Positions 39,286 to 46,952 of a DNA stretch of 64,000 bases are shown here, in pieces (the first letter of the stretch is position 1; each line of letters starts with the position of its first letter). Location: positions 36,375,024 to 36,439,023 of the forward strand of contig CM034533.1 in assembly GCA_020002185.1 (NCBI GenBank), in the 5' to 3' direction. The stretch comes from Paraescarpia echinospica (lineage: Eukaryota; Annelida; Polychaeta; Sabellida; Siboglinidae). Position numbers and translations under genes: made by a program. The notes below the pieces were generated by a model. That model was given only the letters and a program-made list of their open reading frames with translations. It was not told where the DNA came from and ran no database searches.

Positions 39286-40911
39286 TTATAGCACCATTGG
39301 TAGCCGCCTCTGACCCATCAACATTCCGCATGGGGACACCTTAGTGCTGGTGTGTACCGAAGCACGGTATGCGCACAGGGCATTCGGAAGATGGTCTTCG
39401 CAGTTTTGTGGGTGTAGCCTGGCATACGTGAAGATCATAATTTGGACGGTGCGGTTAAAACTGTCAACCAATCCGTCTGATTGCGGACGGTATGGTATAG
39501 TTAGCGTCTTATCGATTCGCATGATGCAACACACCTCCTGAAGAATGTTATTGTCACATTCCCTTCCCCGATCGGAATGAAGCTGTCTTGGACCGCAAAA
39601 TCGACAGAATACCTCTTTGACTAGTTTATCGGCTACTGTGAGTGCTCCTTTGTCGGGTACGGGGAAGGCTTCGATCCATTTCATTAAATAATCTTCGACG
39701 ACTAGAACGTATTTGTTTCCGCTTACCGAGTTGGCATTGGACCTAATAGGTCCATAGCTGTACGTTCCCAGGGAGTCAGAGGAGCGCGATGTGGAGCCGA
39801 CGCCGGTTTGCGTTGTCCAAAAGTCTCTACACAGGGGGGTGAGCCACCGTCTGACGTCCTCTGACATCATGCATGGAGGCAAGTGGTTTGTTATGGCCCA
39901 TGGCCTTCAAAGGCAGTCGCAGTGTACCGCCTGGAAAAGTCGCCGTCTCATTAGCGAAGGTACCTCATGTTGGATTATCTCGTCGGTGTCACAATTGGGT
40001 TTCTTCTTATGATAGAGAATGCCATCCACAATGGTCAACCTGTCCCGCTGTTGCAATAAACACTTGGTCATGTAATCTTGGTTCCTGATTTGTGCAAATG
40101 GTAGTCTCTGGATACGTGTATCCTTGTGAAGGAGCATACAATCACAGCTCTCCTCTTCGCTTTGTTAGCGACGTATGTCCGCTAACGTCACACCTGGGAC
40201 CCACTGCACAGCAAGTAATCCGGTTTCCGCGACTTTCTCCGGAGACGGCGAACAGTCGTTAAAGTGGCTGGTTGAACTAGATTGGGAAGATTGAAGTTTG
40301 GGTGGATCCACGACTTGTTCAGCAATCTCTTCCTACAAGAGATTGTTATTGGACAGTGCAGGGACAACATCATTGTGATTTTAATTGGGCTGCTGAAGGG
40401 TTGTTGCTGATTGCACGTAATTGGAGTGCAATCCTTGTACTCTGACCGCTTGCATGGTCGTGACACCTTGCGGGAGAGTGCATCAGCACTACCCATCGAG
40501 CTTCCTGGTCGATGGACAATCTGGAAATCATAGGCACCATGGGTGACGAGCCACCGTTCAACCATTCCTTCAGGTTCTTTAAAATTAAGTAACCAAGTCA
40601 GTATCGCATGATCAGTGATAATCGTGAATAGTCAGTCTCACAGATAGTGGTGGAATTGTTTGAAAAAGGTCACTACAGCCATCTCCCTGTGTGTTATGCA
40701 GTTATCGAGTCTGCGTACGAATGAAGGTTTTATATGTATAGGCAATGACTCTTTCACCTCTGCACTGGCATCGGTATACAACACAAACTCGTAATTTCGA
40801 GTGGGGTATGCCAAAACAGATGTTTCACAAAGGACCTGTCGAAGGGCTCGGAACGCCTTCTCTTTGGTATCTGACCATGTAAAAGAACGCTTTGCCCTCG
40901 TCATGGCCGTC
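39286..40911 (-). pseudogene. Ty3/gypsy pol 3' half, unit 3 (interrupted by the Polinton)
   Basis: This copy is contiguous with the complete Polinton. Going leftward it holds the RNase H start (SFTWSDTKEKAF), a deletion after YTDASAEV relative to units 1 and 2, the IVHRPGSSMGSADALSR segment, the zinc-binding region (about 39,907-40,137) and the integrase core (SGNKYVLVVEDY, WIEAFP, LHSDRG, DGLVDSFNRT). The stretch that should carry the first catalytic Asp is in a different frame just upstream of SGNKY, so the integrase is frameshifted. The pol frame enters the GCCGTC target site here, and its upstream half resumes at 52,626. Confidence 0.93.
40906..40911. repeat. Left 6-bp target site duplication
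   Basis: GCCGTC directly before the left TIR, matching 52,620-52,625. A 6-bp duplication is characteristic of Polinton/Maverick insertion. Confidence 0.95.
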
Positions 40912-40969
40912 AGTAGTAACAGCGGTGGTTCAGCGCGCACCGAATCCGTTTTTCCGTCGGTGGAATGGA

Positions 40970-41040
40970 GGTCAAAGGTCAGGGTCAAGTACCCGGATGT
41001 AGGTCAAGGTCAAAGGTAAAATACCAGGATGTAGGTCAAA
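40970..41040. promoter_or_regulatory. AGGTCA-motif cluster at left terminus
   Basis: Five or more AGGTCA-like hexamers in about 70 bp, including a perfect direct repeat with 1-bp spacing (AGGTCAAAGGTCA) and AGGTCAAGGTCA. This is the arrangement bound by nuclear receptors of the RXR/HNF4 type. Whether it is a host-factor site or a subterminal transposition repeat cannot be told from sequence. Confidence 0.45.
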
Positions 41041-41400
41041 TAGCGCCCCCTGGCGGATAGTTTGTGGACTAAAATAGCGCCCCTAGCGGATTTTTTTCTG
41101 AACTAAAACGACACAAGTAGCGCCCCTGGCGGATTTTTCGGAACTTAAATAGTACACGTCGCGCCCCCCCAGCGAGTTCTTTCGGAACTTAAAAAGTACA
41201 AGTTGCGCACCGTAGCGGATTTTTTTTCGGAACTATTTTCCCTGGCGGATAAGTCGTGAACTACAACCAACAGTGGTGCCACCTTACGGACAATGTTTGG
41301 ACTAAATATAGGAGTACAGCCTAATTTGGTGCGTCTTATTTATGAAAATCGGCGCCCCCTGGCGAACTGAAAGAGAAGTACAAATAACTCCCCCTAGCGG
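41041..41400. repeat. Subterminal GCGCCCCTAGCGGAT repeats
   Basis: Six to eight degenerate units of about 40-60 bp. Each has a GCGCCCCTRGCGGAT core followed by a T-run, TTCGGAACT or GTGAACTA, and AAATAGTACA. The right TIR has the mirror set at about 52,120-52,490. Repeats just inside the ends of DNA elements often bind the transposase or integrase. Confidence 0.75.
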
Positions 41401-41520
41401 ATTTCAGTGAACCAAATATCGATACTGCTTATGTCCGTGTCTCTTGTTTCTTTTTTCTCTTTTTACTATAAAAATAGGTCAAAGATGTCATTAAATAGGT
41501 CAGTGACGTCGTTAAATAGG

Positions 41521-41540
41521 CCATTGCGCATGCGCAATGG
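41521..41540. promoter_or_regulatory. Perfect 20-bp palindrome with NRF1-type site (left TIR)
   Basis: CCATTGCGCATGCGCAATGG is a perfect inverted repeat containing TGCGCATGCGCA, the consensus for the metazoan factor NRF1. It is retained identically in the right TIR. Confidence 0.6.
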
Positions 41541-42325
41541 TGTCTTTTCTTATGTCCCATAGGTTGTCGACCATTTGTTTAGGTGTAGGCCTCTCCTAGC
41601 CTAGCCTATACATTTACAACGTTAAAATAAGTCCAAACCTGACGAATAAATATAGAGAACTAATAAAATAAGTCAAATTATGGCATATCTGATCACCATA
41701 CAGATCTACGACCTACCCCTCACCATGTTTGTACATTTTTGCCTATCAATTATTACTTGCACACGTCGACTTCTTCCGGTATTATCAAATAGGTGTTTGT
41801 CAATTTGCGTACCCATGTATGTTATTAATGGCAGACGTTAAGTGATTCCTGAACATGTAACATTCTTTGAGACATCTTTATCAACAAAATTGAGGTCTCG
41901 CAATGTTTTAACATTCATCAGTGCTATAGTTTTTAAACAACGCTACAGTTTTACATTTGCACTTACCACAGTTGATTACCCGGATGCAAGCTGGTATGAA
42001 CATGTACATATAGCGGTGGTCTACCTGGGACGGTTGATGCGGCGCGGAGGAAGAGGAATGGAGACCCCTGACTGATAGATCATGAACTACAAACATCATC
42101 CCTGACGGATATCGATGAACCAAATATCGGTACTGCTTAAGTTCGTGTCTCTTGTTTTTGTCAAGTGCTTACTCCTGGTGGATACATCATCATAAACTGA
42201 AAGCACCACTGTTACATAAGTGGTGAACTAAATAACTACTCTTCGGTCCGTGTTTTTGCACTTTCTACTCTGAGGTCCATGCTTTTGATTTTTCAATTCT
42301 TCAGTCGGTGATCTTTCGGCACGCC

Positions 42326-42430
42326 CACGTGACCTTTATGTTCTGTTCCATAATCTTTCGGCACGCCCACGTGACTTTTCGGCACATTCACTAACCATAT
42401 AAGCGCGGTGTTTTGCCAATCGGACAGGCA
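42326..42430 (+). promoter_or_regulatory. Left TIR promoter
   Basis: Two CACGTG E-boxes, each within GGCACGCCCACGTGAC (42,326-42,331 and 42,368-42,373), then TATAAG at 42,398-42,403 and GCCAAT at about 42,415. An inferred start site near 42,430 places the first usable ATG at 42,450 (ACCATGG context). It would drive the NADAR gene rightward. Confidence 0.6.
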
Positions 42431-42449
42431 ATCGTATCACGACGACACC

Positions 42450-42659
42450 ATGGTCAACATCATGTTGAAAACACCGAACTACCACACTCCTGCGGCCTTC
42501 AGCGACAGCGACGTAGACGAACCGTGTTGCCGACCGTTCGAAGCATCTGTCAGCCGACCACAGTCACCGGACCGACCACAGTCACCGGATGTCAACCGAC
42601 CAGTCGTTACGTCAACCTCAACCCGAACCGGATGTTGCTGTGAAACCGAAACGAGTTGA
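42450..42659 (+). other. Disordered leader ORF in left TIR (out of frame with NADAR)
   Basis: From the ATG in ACCATGG the frame reads MVNIMLKTPNYHTP, then an acidic SDSDVDEP stretch and a tandemly duplicated RPQSPD segment, and stops at 42,659. The same leader type (MKKTPYY..., SDEDEP) begins the RPA-like gene at the other end. Aligning the two copies, the left has about 10 extra bases near 42,617, which places this leader one frame away from the NADAR domain that overlaps it from 42,589. Either the leader is a relic and NADAR starts on its own ATG, or the gene is frameshifted in this copy. Confidence 0.5.
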
Positions 42660-43083
42660 ATTTTCAGGGGCCGACTCACCCTTGTCAAACCTTTACCCAT
42701 GCAGGGTCGAAGCATTCGGTCGGGTCTTTAATTCGGTCGAGCATGCCTATCAATACAGGAAGGCATTGTATCACGGCGACGTCGAATGCGCAGAGCGCAT
42801 CAAAGCTGCGAAGCATACGCGATTGGCAAAACGAAAAAGCAAACAGATTGGAGAGACGAGATCTGGTTGGAACGATGTCCGTGTTCAATGGATGCAGCAT
42901 TTGCTCCTCGCAAAGTTCAAGGCTTCAAAGGATTTGCGAGCCGTATTGTTGGCAACCGGAAATGCTGAACTGGTGGAGCGTGAATCATCGAAAGAGGGCT
43001 TTTGGGGACTTGGTCGTGGCTACAAAAATGGACGAAACACTCTCGGCAAACTATTGTGCAGTGTCCGCGAAAATTACTTGTAG
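42589..43083 (+). CDS. NADAR-domain protein (YbiA-like)
   Basis: A 164-residue protein covering a full NADAR domain (Pfam PF08719 type). Visible family blocks are FSGADSPLSNLYP (25-37), FNSVEHAYQ (47-55, with the conserved Glu51), a Trp94-Arg98 helix, GNAELVE (124-130), FWGLGRG (138-144) and NTLGKLLCSVR (150-160). NADAR enzymes cleave N-glycosidic bonds; some remove ADP-ribose from guanine bases and others act on riboflavin intermediates. It is the only plus-strand gene of the Polinton and is driven from the left TIR. Its start is uncertain: ATG 42,589 is the first in-frame Met, whereas the TIR leader ORF is in another frame. A role against host ADP-ribosylation is inference. Confidence 0.88.
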   Translation: MSTDQSLRQPQPEPDVAVKPKRVEFSGADSPLSNLYPCRVEAFGRVFNSVEHAYQYRKALYHGDVECAERIKAAKHTRLAKRKSKQIGETRSGWNDVRVQWMQHLLLAKFKASKDLRAVLLATGNAELVERESSKEGFWGLGRGYKNGRNTLGKLLCSVRENYL

Positions 43084-43210
43084 ACACTGCGTTGTGTAAT
43101 GTCGACACTTCATTGCAAGACTCTGTGTCATAGCAGTGACGAAACATTGTTCAGTCTCTGATTCTTGTAGTTATGGAGTGTGACATGTAAATACGTTTGA
43201 GTAGTACACG

Positions 43211-43216
43211 AATAAA
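43211..43216 (+). terminator. Polyadenylation signal after NADAR
   Basis: AATAAA 128 bp downstream of the NADAR stop codon. Confidence 0.5.
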
Positions 43217-43290
43217 CTGTGCAAACCTCATCTTGGGTCTTTTTCATAGTGTAATGCAAATCATACTCATTGTCTTAAGCCCTCATGTAT

Positions 43291-43550
43291 TCACTCACTC
43301 ACTCACTCACTCAGCCACTCACTCACTCACTCACTCACTCACGCCCTCACTCACTCACTCACTCACTCACTCACTCACTCACTCACTCACTCACTCACTC
43401 ACTCACTCACTCACTCACTCACTCACTCACTCACTCACTCACTCACTCACTCACTCACTCACTCACTCACTCACTCACTCACTCACACAAGCCCTCACGC
43501 ATTCACTCACTCACCCACTCATTCAATCACACAAGCCCTCACTCACTCAC
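43291..43550. repeat. (TCAC)n microsatellite inside the Polinton
   Basis: About 260 bp of near-perfect TCAC tetranucleotide between the convergent 3' ends of the NADAR and protease genes. The Leu-Thr-His-Ser open frames through it are artefacts. Confidence 0.97.
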
Positions 43551-43718
43551 GTCCTCCCTTCGTCGCTTTTCTAACATTTTATCTTTTCTTCATGTTAAAG
43601 GATAGGGAAATATTGAGTGTCTGAATAAAACATTTCACAAACGCACATATGGTGTCGACTTTTGTATTGCTTAATTAAGGTAATACAAGAACGTGCATGC
43701 CAACGTTACATGCAAACC

Positions 43719-44171
43719 TTACATGGCACTCTTAACAAAATCGAAAACACGACAGTCATTGTTCACTAAATCGTTCCCGAAAGTGTTCACAAACGTCTTC
43801 TTGGGTACGCCACGACTTCGGTGCAGCAAGTACACGACACAGTATTGTCTACACACGTTAGACAGCGGGCACTGAAGCGTTCTCTTGTTGAATGTCCAAG
43901 TCACGCAGTTGCTCTGTAGAAAATCCACGAATTCGACGTGTCGAGGTGGCAAACCGTAAGAGTCGAAGTATTCTCCACATCCGTCTTTTGCAATAAACAT
44001 GCAGATCCAATGTTGACCCGGTTCATCGCTCGAATGAGTGTTGCACACGAAAGCTGCCGGATAGGTCGTCATAGGAGTAGTGGGTAACCCGTCTTTAGGT
44101 AGTACGCCTCGAACAACGGTCCTAGTGTAAGCATCCGCCGCAAGGAGTCTTTCTATCTGTGCCGTATCCAT
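43719..44171 (-). CDS. Adenain-type cysteine protease (maturation protease)
   Basis: A 150-residue C5-type protease as found in Polintons and adenoviruses, where it cleaves capsid and core precursors during assembly. The catalytic set is visible in the usual order: His54 in GQHWIC, Asp70 in EYFDSYG, Gln100 in LQCPLSN, and Cys107 in SNVCRQYC, seven residues after the Gln. One oddity is Arg directly after the nucleophile (CRQYC), where the family usually has Gly. Its ATG overlaps the stop of the capsid gene by one base (TGATG), so the two are tightly packed. It is the last gene of the minus-strand block. Confidence 0.93.
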   Translation of the reverse strand: MDTAQIERLLAADAYTRTVVRGVLPKDGLPTTPMTTYPAAFVCNTHSSDEPGQHWICMFIAKDGCGEYFDSYGLPPRHVEFVDFLQSNCVTWTFNKRTLQCPLSNVCRQYCVVYLLHRSRGVPKKTFVNTFGNDLVNNDCRVFDFVKSAM

Positions 44172-45463
44172 CAGTAATCGTAGACGACGTTTCTGTTGCG
44201 GTCTATCTCCAAAACCGTCTCGAATTCTCCGTAGACGACGACGTTGATCGTTTGGTCGAGAGGTTGATTAAAGTGCATCTCGACTCGTAGGTTGCCTTTA
44301 TGTACCAAATTGAAATGGGGACCGTCACAACAATCTGGTGTGATGTCAAACGCAAACAGGGTGTATCCTTTGCCAAACTCGTCCTGACTGATGTTGTTTC
44401 CCTCGTCTTGAAACATATTTCCCGTTCCAGCAAATAGATTACTGTAACTTCTCACGTAGGCGCCATCGTTGAAATTAGACTGGAGTGGTTTAGCGACGTC
44501 GACGTACAATGCAAGAAAGTTCAAGTTGTTGTGCTTTACGTGGAACTGATTCTTGGCGAATGTTCCATTGTAAGCGTCGTTGTCTACACAACACAAGACT
44601 ATTCTCTTGGGTAAGACACCCAAATAAACGTTTTCGTGAGTGTGCGACATGGCACCTCGCGGTATGGAAAATACCTTGCAATCGACTCTTCGCAACGGAT
44701 ACTTGGCCGTTCCCTTTTGTAGCGCTTTGATGTGACCCATCTGTACTGCATGATTCAGTTTGGCTTTTCTTGCAAACAAAATTGCTTCGACCATGCATAC
44801 CTTGTAACCGGCATCATCATCATCAGCAGCCATGAGTGCAAAAGCATCCTTGCTCTGTACTAGTCGAATTTTCACGTCGACGCCGTTCAATAGATAGCGG
44901 TCTTGGAAGAAAAGGTCGACGTGTAGACGACCCATCATGTCGACGATTCGACTACGGGTAATATAGGTCTTTCTGTTTTGCAGACCCTTGTTTGTGTCGT
45001 CTGTGGCATCCATGTGTCCAGTCGTGTCTTTGTACCACAAGGCAGTAGTCAGTTGACTCTTCTTCGCTTCTGCTCCGTGACTCAGTAACGTTTCTATATA
45101 CGCACGATAAGGATAGGTATTCGCTGAAGGTGTGACGAGGGTACCGTTCAAAGACACGTCGACTTGACTAAACAGAGAATGCATCCAGTTGTTTACTAGT
45201 CCAACAGGTGCGGCTTGATGGATGTCGTCCCCGTTTCCTTTGAATACACGTGCTCGCACCAACAGGTAAGTATTGGCCATGTCCAAGTAATCGTCTCCCG
45301 ATCCGGGCAATAAGAATTCGATAGGACCACCCGTACCTATCGAGGCGACAGGTCGATGCTCGATCCATTGTGCGTGTTCGATACTCGTTTGTCTCGTCGG
45401 TAAACTAAACAGGTCCAATTCGCTTTTGACTCCCTCACACGACAACTGGTGGACAAAAGCCAT
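44171..45463 (-). CDS. Major capsid protein (hexon-like, double jelly roll)
   Basis: A 430-residue protein. The N-terminal region (about residues 24-80: TRQTSIEHAQWIEHRPVAS, PIEFLLPGSGDDYLDMANTY) is the conserved block of the Polinton proteins often labelled F54H12.2-like in animal genomes and identified as double-jelly-roll major capsid proteins. The length is normal for the family and the frame is intact. It forms the capsid shell with the penton encoded upstream. It starts 2 bp after the stop of the basic core protein. The assignment rests on family resemblance; the fold is not visible from sequence alone. Confidence 0.88.
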   Translation of the reverse strand: MAFVHQLSCEGVKSELDLFSLPTRQTSIEHAQWIEHRPVASIGTGGPIEFLLPGSGDDYLDMANTYLLVRARVFKGNGDDIHQAAPVGLVNNWMHSLFSQVDVSLNGTLVTPSANTYPYRAYIETLLSHGAEAKKSQLTTALWYKDTTGHMDATDDTNKGLQNRKTYITRSRIVDMMGRLHVDLFFQDRYLLNGVDVKIRLVQSKDAFALMAADDDDAGYKVCMVEAILFARKAKLNHAVQMGHIKALQKGTAKYPLRRVDCKVFSIPRGAMSHTHENVYLGVLPKRIVLCCVDNDAYNGTFAKNQFHVKHNNLNFLALYVDVAKPLQSNFNDGAYVRSYSNLFAGTGNMFQDEGNNISQDEFGKGYTLFAFDITPDCCDGPHFNLVHKGNLRVEMHFNQPLDQTINVVVYGEFETVLEIDRNRNVVYDY

Positions 45464-45465
45464 GT

Positions 45466-45882
45466 CTAGCCGAATATGTCGTCTCGACGCGTCTTCTGTC
45501 GTCTGCGTCTCTTGGCGACACTGGCTAGGGTTCTCGTCGGCTTGCGTTTTATAGTGCGAGGAACGTCGCGTATGCCCGGAGGCCCACTGCTTCCCAAAAC
45601 TCTATCGATCATGTCTTTTCCTGTTTCTTTCACACGCCTCTTTGCAGATTCTTTAATGCTCTGTCCAGACAACACGTCGCCGGCCACGCCCAAACCTGTC
45701 TTTAACGCTCCTTTTCCCAAAGCGAGTGCACCTCTTTTTATGAATGGCATAGCACTTCGAATGAGGCCACCGAACAAACTACCTAGACCGTGACCTCGTT
45801 GCACTCTTGCCCCAACAAACACGGGCAATCCGTCGCCGACTTGTCTGACGTAGTAGTCTTCGTAGGAATGATTACGACTCAT
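45466..45882 (-). CDS. Small basic virion/core protein
   Basis: A 138-residue protein with three parts: a short N-terminus (MSRNHSYEDYYVRQVGDG); a Gly/Leu/Ala-rich amphipathic segment (about 31-72: GLGSLFGGLIRSAMPFIKRG, then ALKTGLGVAGDVLSG); and a strongly basic tail (KRKPTRTLASVAKRRRRQKT) suited to DNA binding. Equivalent small basic proteins sit between penton and capsid genes in animal Polintons and are compared with adenovirus pVI or core proteins. GLG and GGL sites could be protease targets, which is inference. Its ATG overlaps the penton stop by 4 bp (ATGA). Confidence 0.75.
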   Translation of the reverse strand: MSRNHSYEDYYVRQVGDGLPVFVGARVQRGHGLGSLFGGLIRSAMPFIKRGALALGKGALKTGLGVAGDVLSGQSIKESAKRRVKETGKDMIDRVLGSSGPPGIRDVPRTIKRKPTRTLASVAKRRRRQKTRRDDIFG

Positions 45883-46667
45883 GTTTCAAAAAATGATGGT
45901 TTGCGTCGTCGAAAGTGAAGTGTTACCGTCACTCTACCTCGCTCGGATGGTGCGCGAAGTCCCGTGTCGTCTCTTATATCGATCTCGATGGTCGTAAATT
46001 CTTTGTGTAAGACGGGAACGTATTGTACATTATCAAAACTGTTTGACACAACGTCTCCGTGTTTTCCTTCTATGGGTATAACCCTGAACATAGGGACGAC
46101 GGTATCCCCGACCACACGTGGTTCCACAACGTCGGTGTAGACGTACAGCGAGTAAAAACCCTGCGCCATGTCTACCACAGATTCGGCTTTTTTAACGTAA
46201 TAATAATCTGGTCCTTCTTCTTCGGGTGCGGTGTAAACAGCCTGGCTTAAACCTAGCAAACGCTGAAGTTTCAACGAGTACACTGAGAATGAGATGTTTT
46301 CTATCATGTGTATAGTCACTTTTTGTGTGATGTCACTGTAGCTCAGTTTTATTTGCTTTTCTTTTATCGGTGACTTTATGATTCTGTTGATTGCACGAAT
46401 GAGCGCTTGGGGACTCCCGTAGTGGCCTGCCTCGATATTCACCACATAACGCGTACCATCGACATTCACGGCAAAATAAGTGTCCTCTTCTCTCACGTTG
46501 TACCAACTGTGCGGGTATTGAATTTCCACCAGTACGCACTCCCACTGACCGACTAAACTGATGCGTTGCGGCAAAGCCGTGACATAGTGGGTCAACGTGT
46601 TGTCGGGATTTAACTCCACAAACGCGTTGCTGGGCAATGTCAGGTAAAAATCAGACGACATGTTCAC
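45879..46667 (-). CDS. Minor capsid protein (penton, single jelly roll)
   Basis: 262 residues opening SDFYLTLPSNAFVELNPDNT and followed by WECVLVEIQYPHSWYNV. This is the conserved N-terminal signature of the Polinton penton/minor capsid protein, which occupies the capsid vertices. The frame is intact and ends HFRRRKPSFFET. It overlaps the upstream membrane-protein gene by 17 bp and the downstream core gene by 4 bp, consistent with compact co-expression. Confidence 0.88.
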   Translation of the reverse strand: MNMSSDFYLTLPSNAFVELNPDNTLTHYVTALPQRISLVGQWECVLVEIQYPHSWYNVREEDTYFAVNVDGTRYVVNIEAGHYGSPQALIRAINRIIKSPIKEKQIKLSYSDITQKVTIHMIENISFSVYSLKLQRLLGLSQAVYTAPEEEGPDYYYVKKAESVVDMAQGFYSLYVYTDVVEPRVVGDTVVPMFRVIPIEGKHGDVVSNSFDNVQYVPVLHKEFTTIEIDIRDDTGLRAPSERGRVTVTLHFRRRKPSFFET

Positions 46668-46923
46668 CGCGTTTCATAGACGGATTAGGTAACAGGTATC
46701 CCAGGCAACTGCTCAACAAAGCCGTCCACAGATTAGAGTTTCCGTCTATTTTAGTCAGGTTGTAGATACTGACCAATATAACGGTGTACAGTATGACGAT
46801 TTGGCAGAAGAAGACGATTTCCGATTTCGGGCACGTATTTCCAAACAACACCCAACTTTTGCTGTTACTTCCGGTATCTTCGAGCTCTGTGTTTTTGAAT
46901 CGAACGTTCGTCGTATCTTCCAT
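46651..46923 (-). CDS. Small two-helix membrane protein
   Basis: 90 residues. A polar N-terminus is followed by a strong transmembrane segment (about 35-56: IVFFCQIVILYTVILVSIYNL) and a second, weaker hydrophobic segment (about 65-78: LWTALLSSCLGYLL) ending in LPNPSMK. Small membrane proteins of this layout accompany the capsid genes in animal Polintons; their function is unknown to me. It lies between the integrase (27-bp gap) and the penton (17-bp overlap). Confidence 0.72.
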   Translation of the reverse strand: MEDTTNVRFKNTELEDTGSNSKSWVLFGNTCPKSEIVFFCQIVILYTVILVSIYNLTKIDGNSNLWTALLSSCLGYLLPNPSMKRGEHVV

Positions 46924-46952
46924 GACACGAATGACGGCTCGATCGGTGTGTA

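Larger units (their letters stand above)
32630..41073. repeat. Tandem segmental duplication, unit 3
   Basis: Third copy. The left part (to about 37,075) is nearly identical to unit 2. The right part is visibly more diverged: different indels in the gypsy region, a deletion near 37,150 and a 1,537-bp insertion at 37,424. It does not stop at the TIR breakpoint but continues into the full Polinton. This mosaic fits duplication of one haplotype next to another, or gene conversion of the left part. Confidence 0.9.
40912..42540. repeat. Left Polinton TIR
   Basis: Inverted match to the right TIR. The central part (about 41,460-41,640) is roughly 95% identical by eye and the outer and inner parts are less so. 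From the outside inward it contains an AGGTCA-rich terminus, a block of short GCGCCCCTAGCGGAT...TTCGGAACTT repeats, the palindrome at 41,521, an unexplained 600-bp stretch, a promoter and the start of a reading frame. The inner boundary is gradual and was placed by eye. Confidence 0.9.

Noticed and set aside
41842..42075. 77-codon ORF in the left TIR
   Set aside because: The right TIR keeps only part of it and ends differently, so coding constraint is not supported.
42408..42449. ATG at 42,408 (and 51,201) as the start of the TIR-encoded proteins
   Set aside because: Both lie about 5 bp from the TATA box, upstream of any likely transcript start; the next ATGs fit better.
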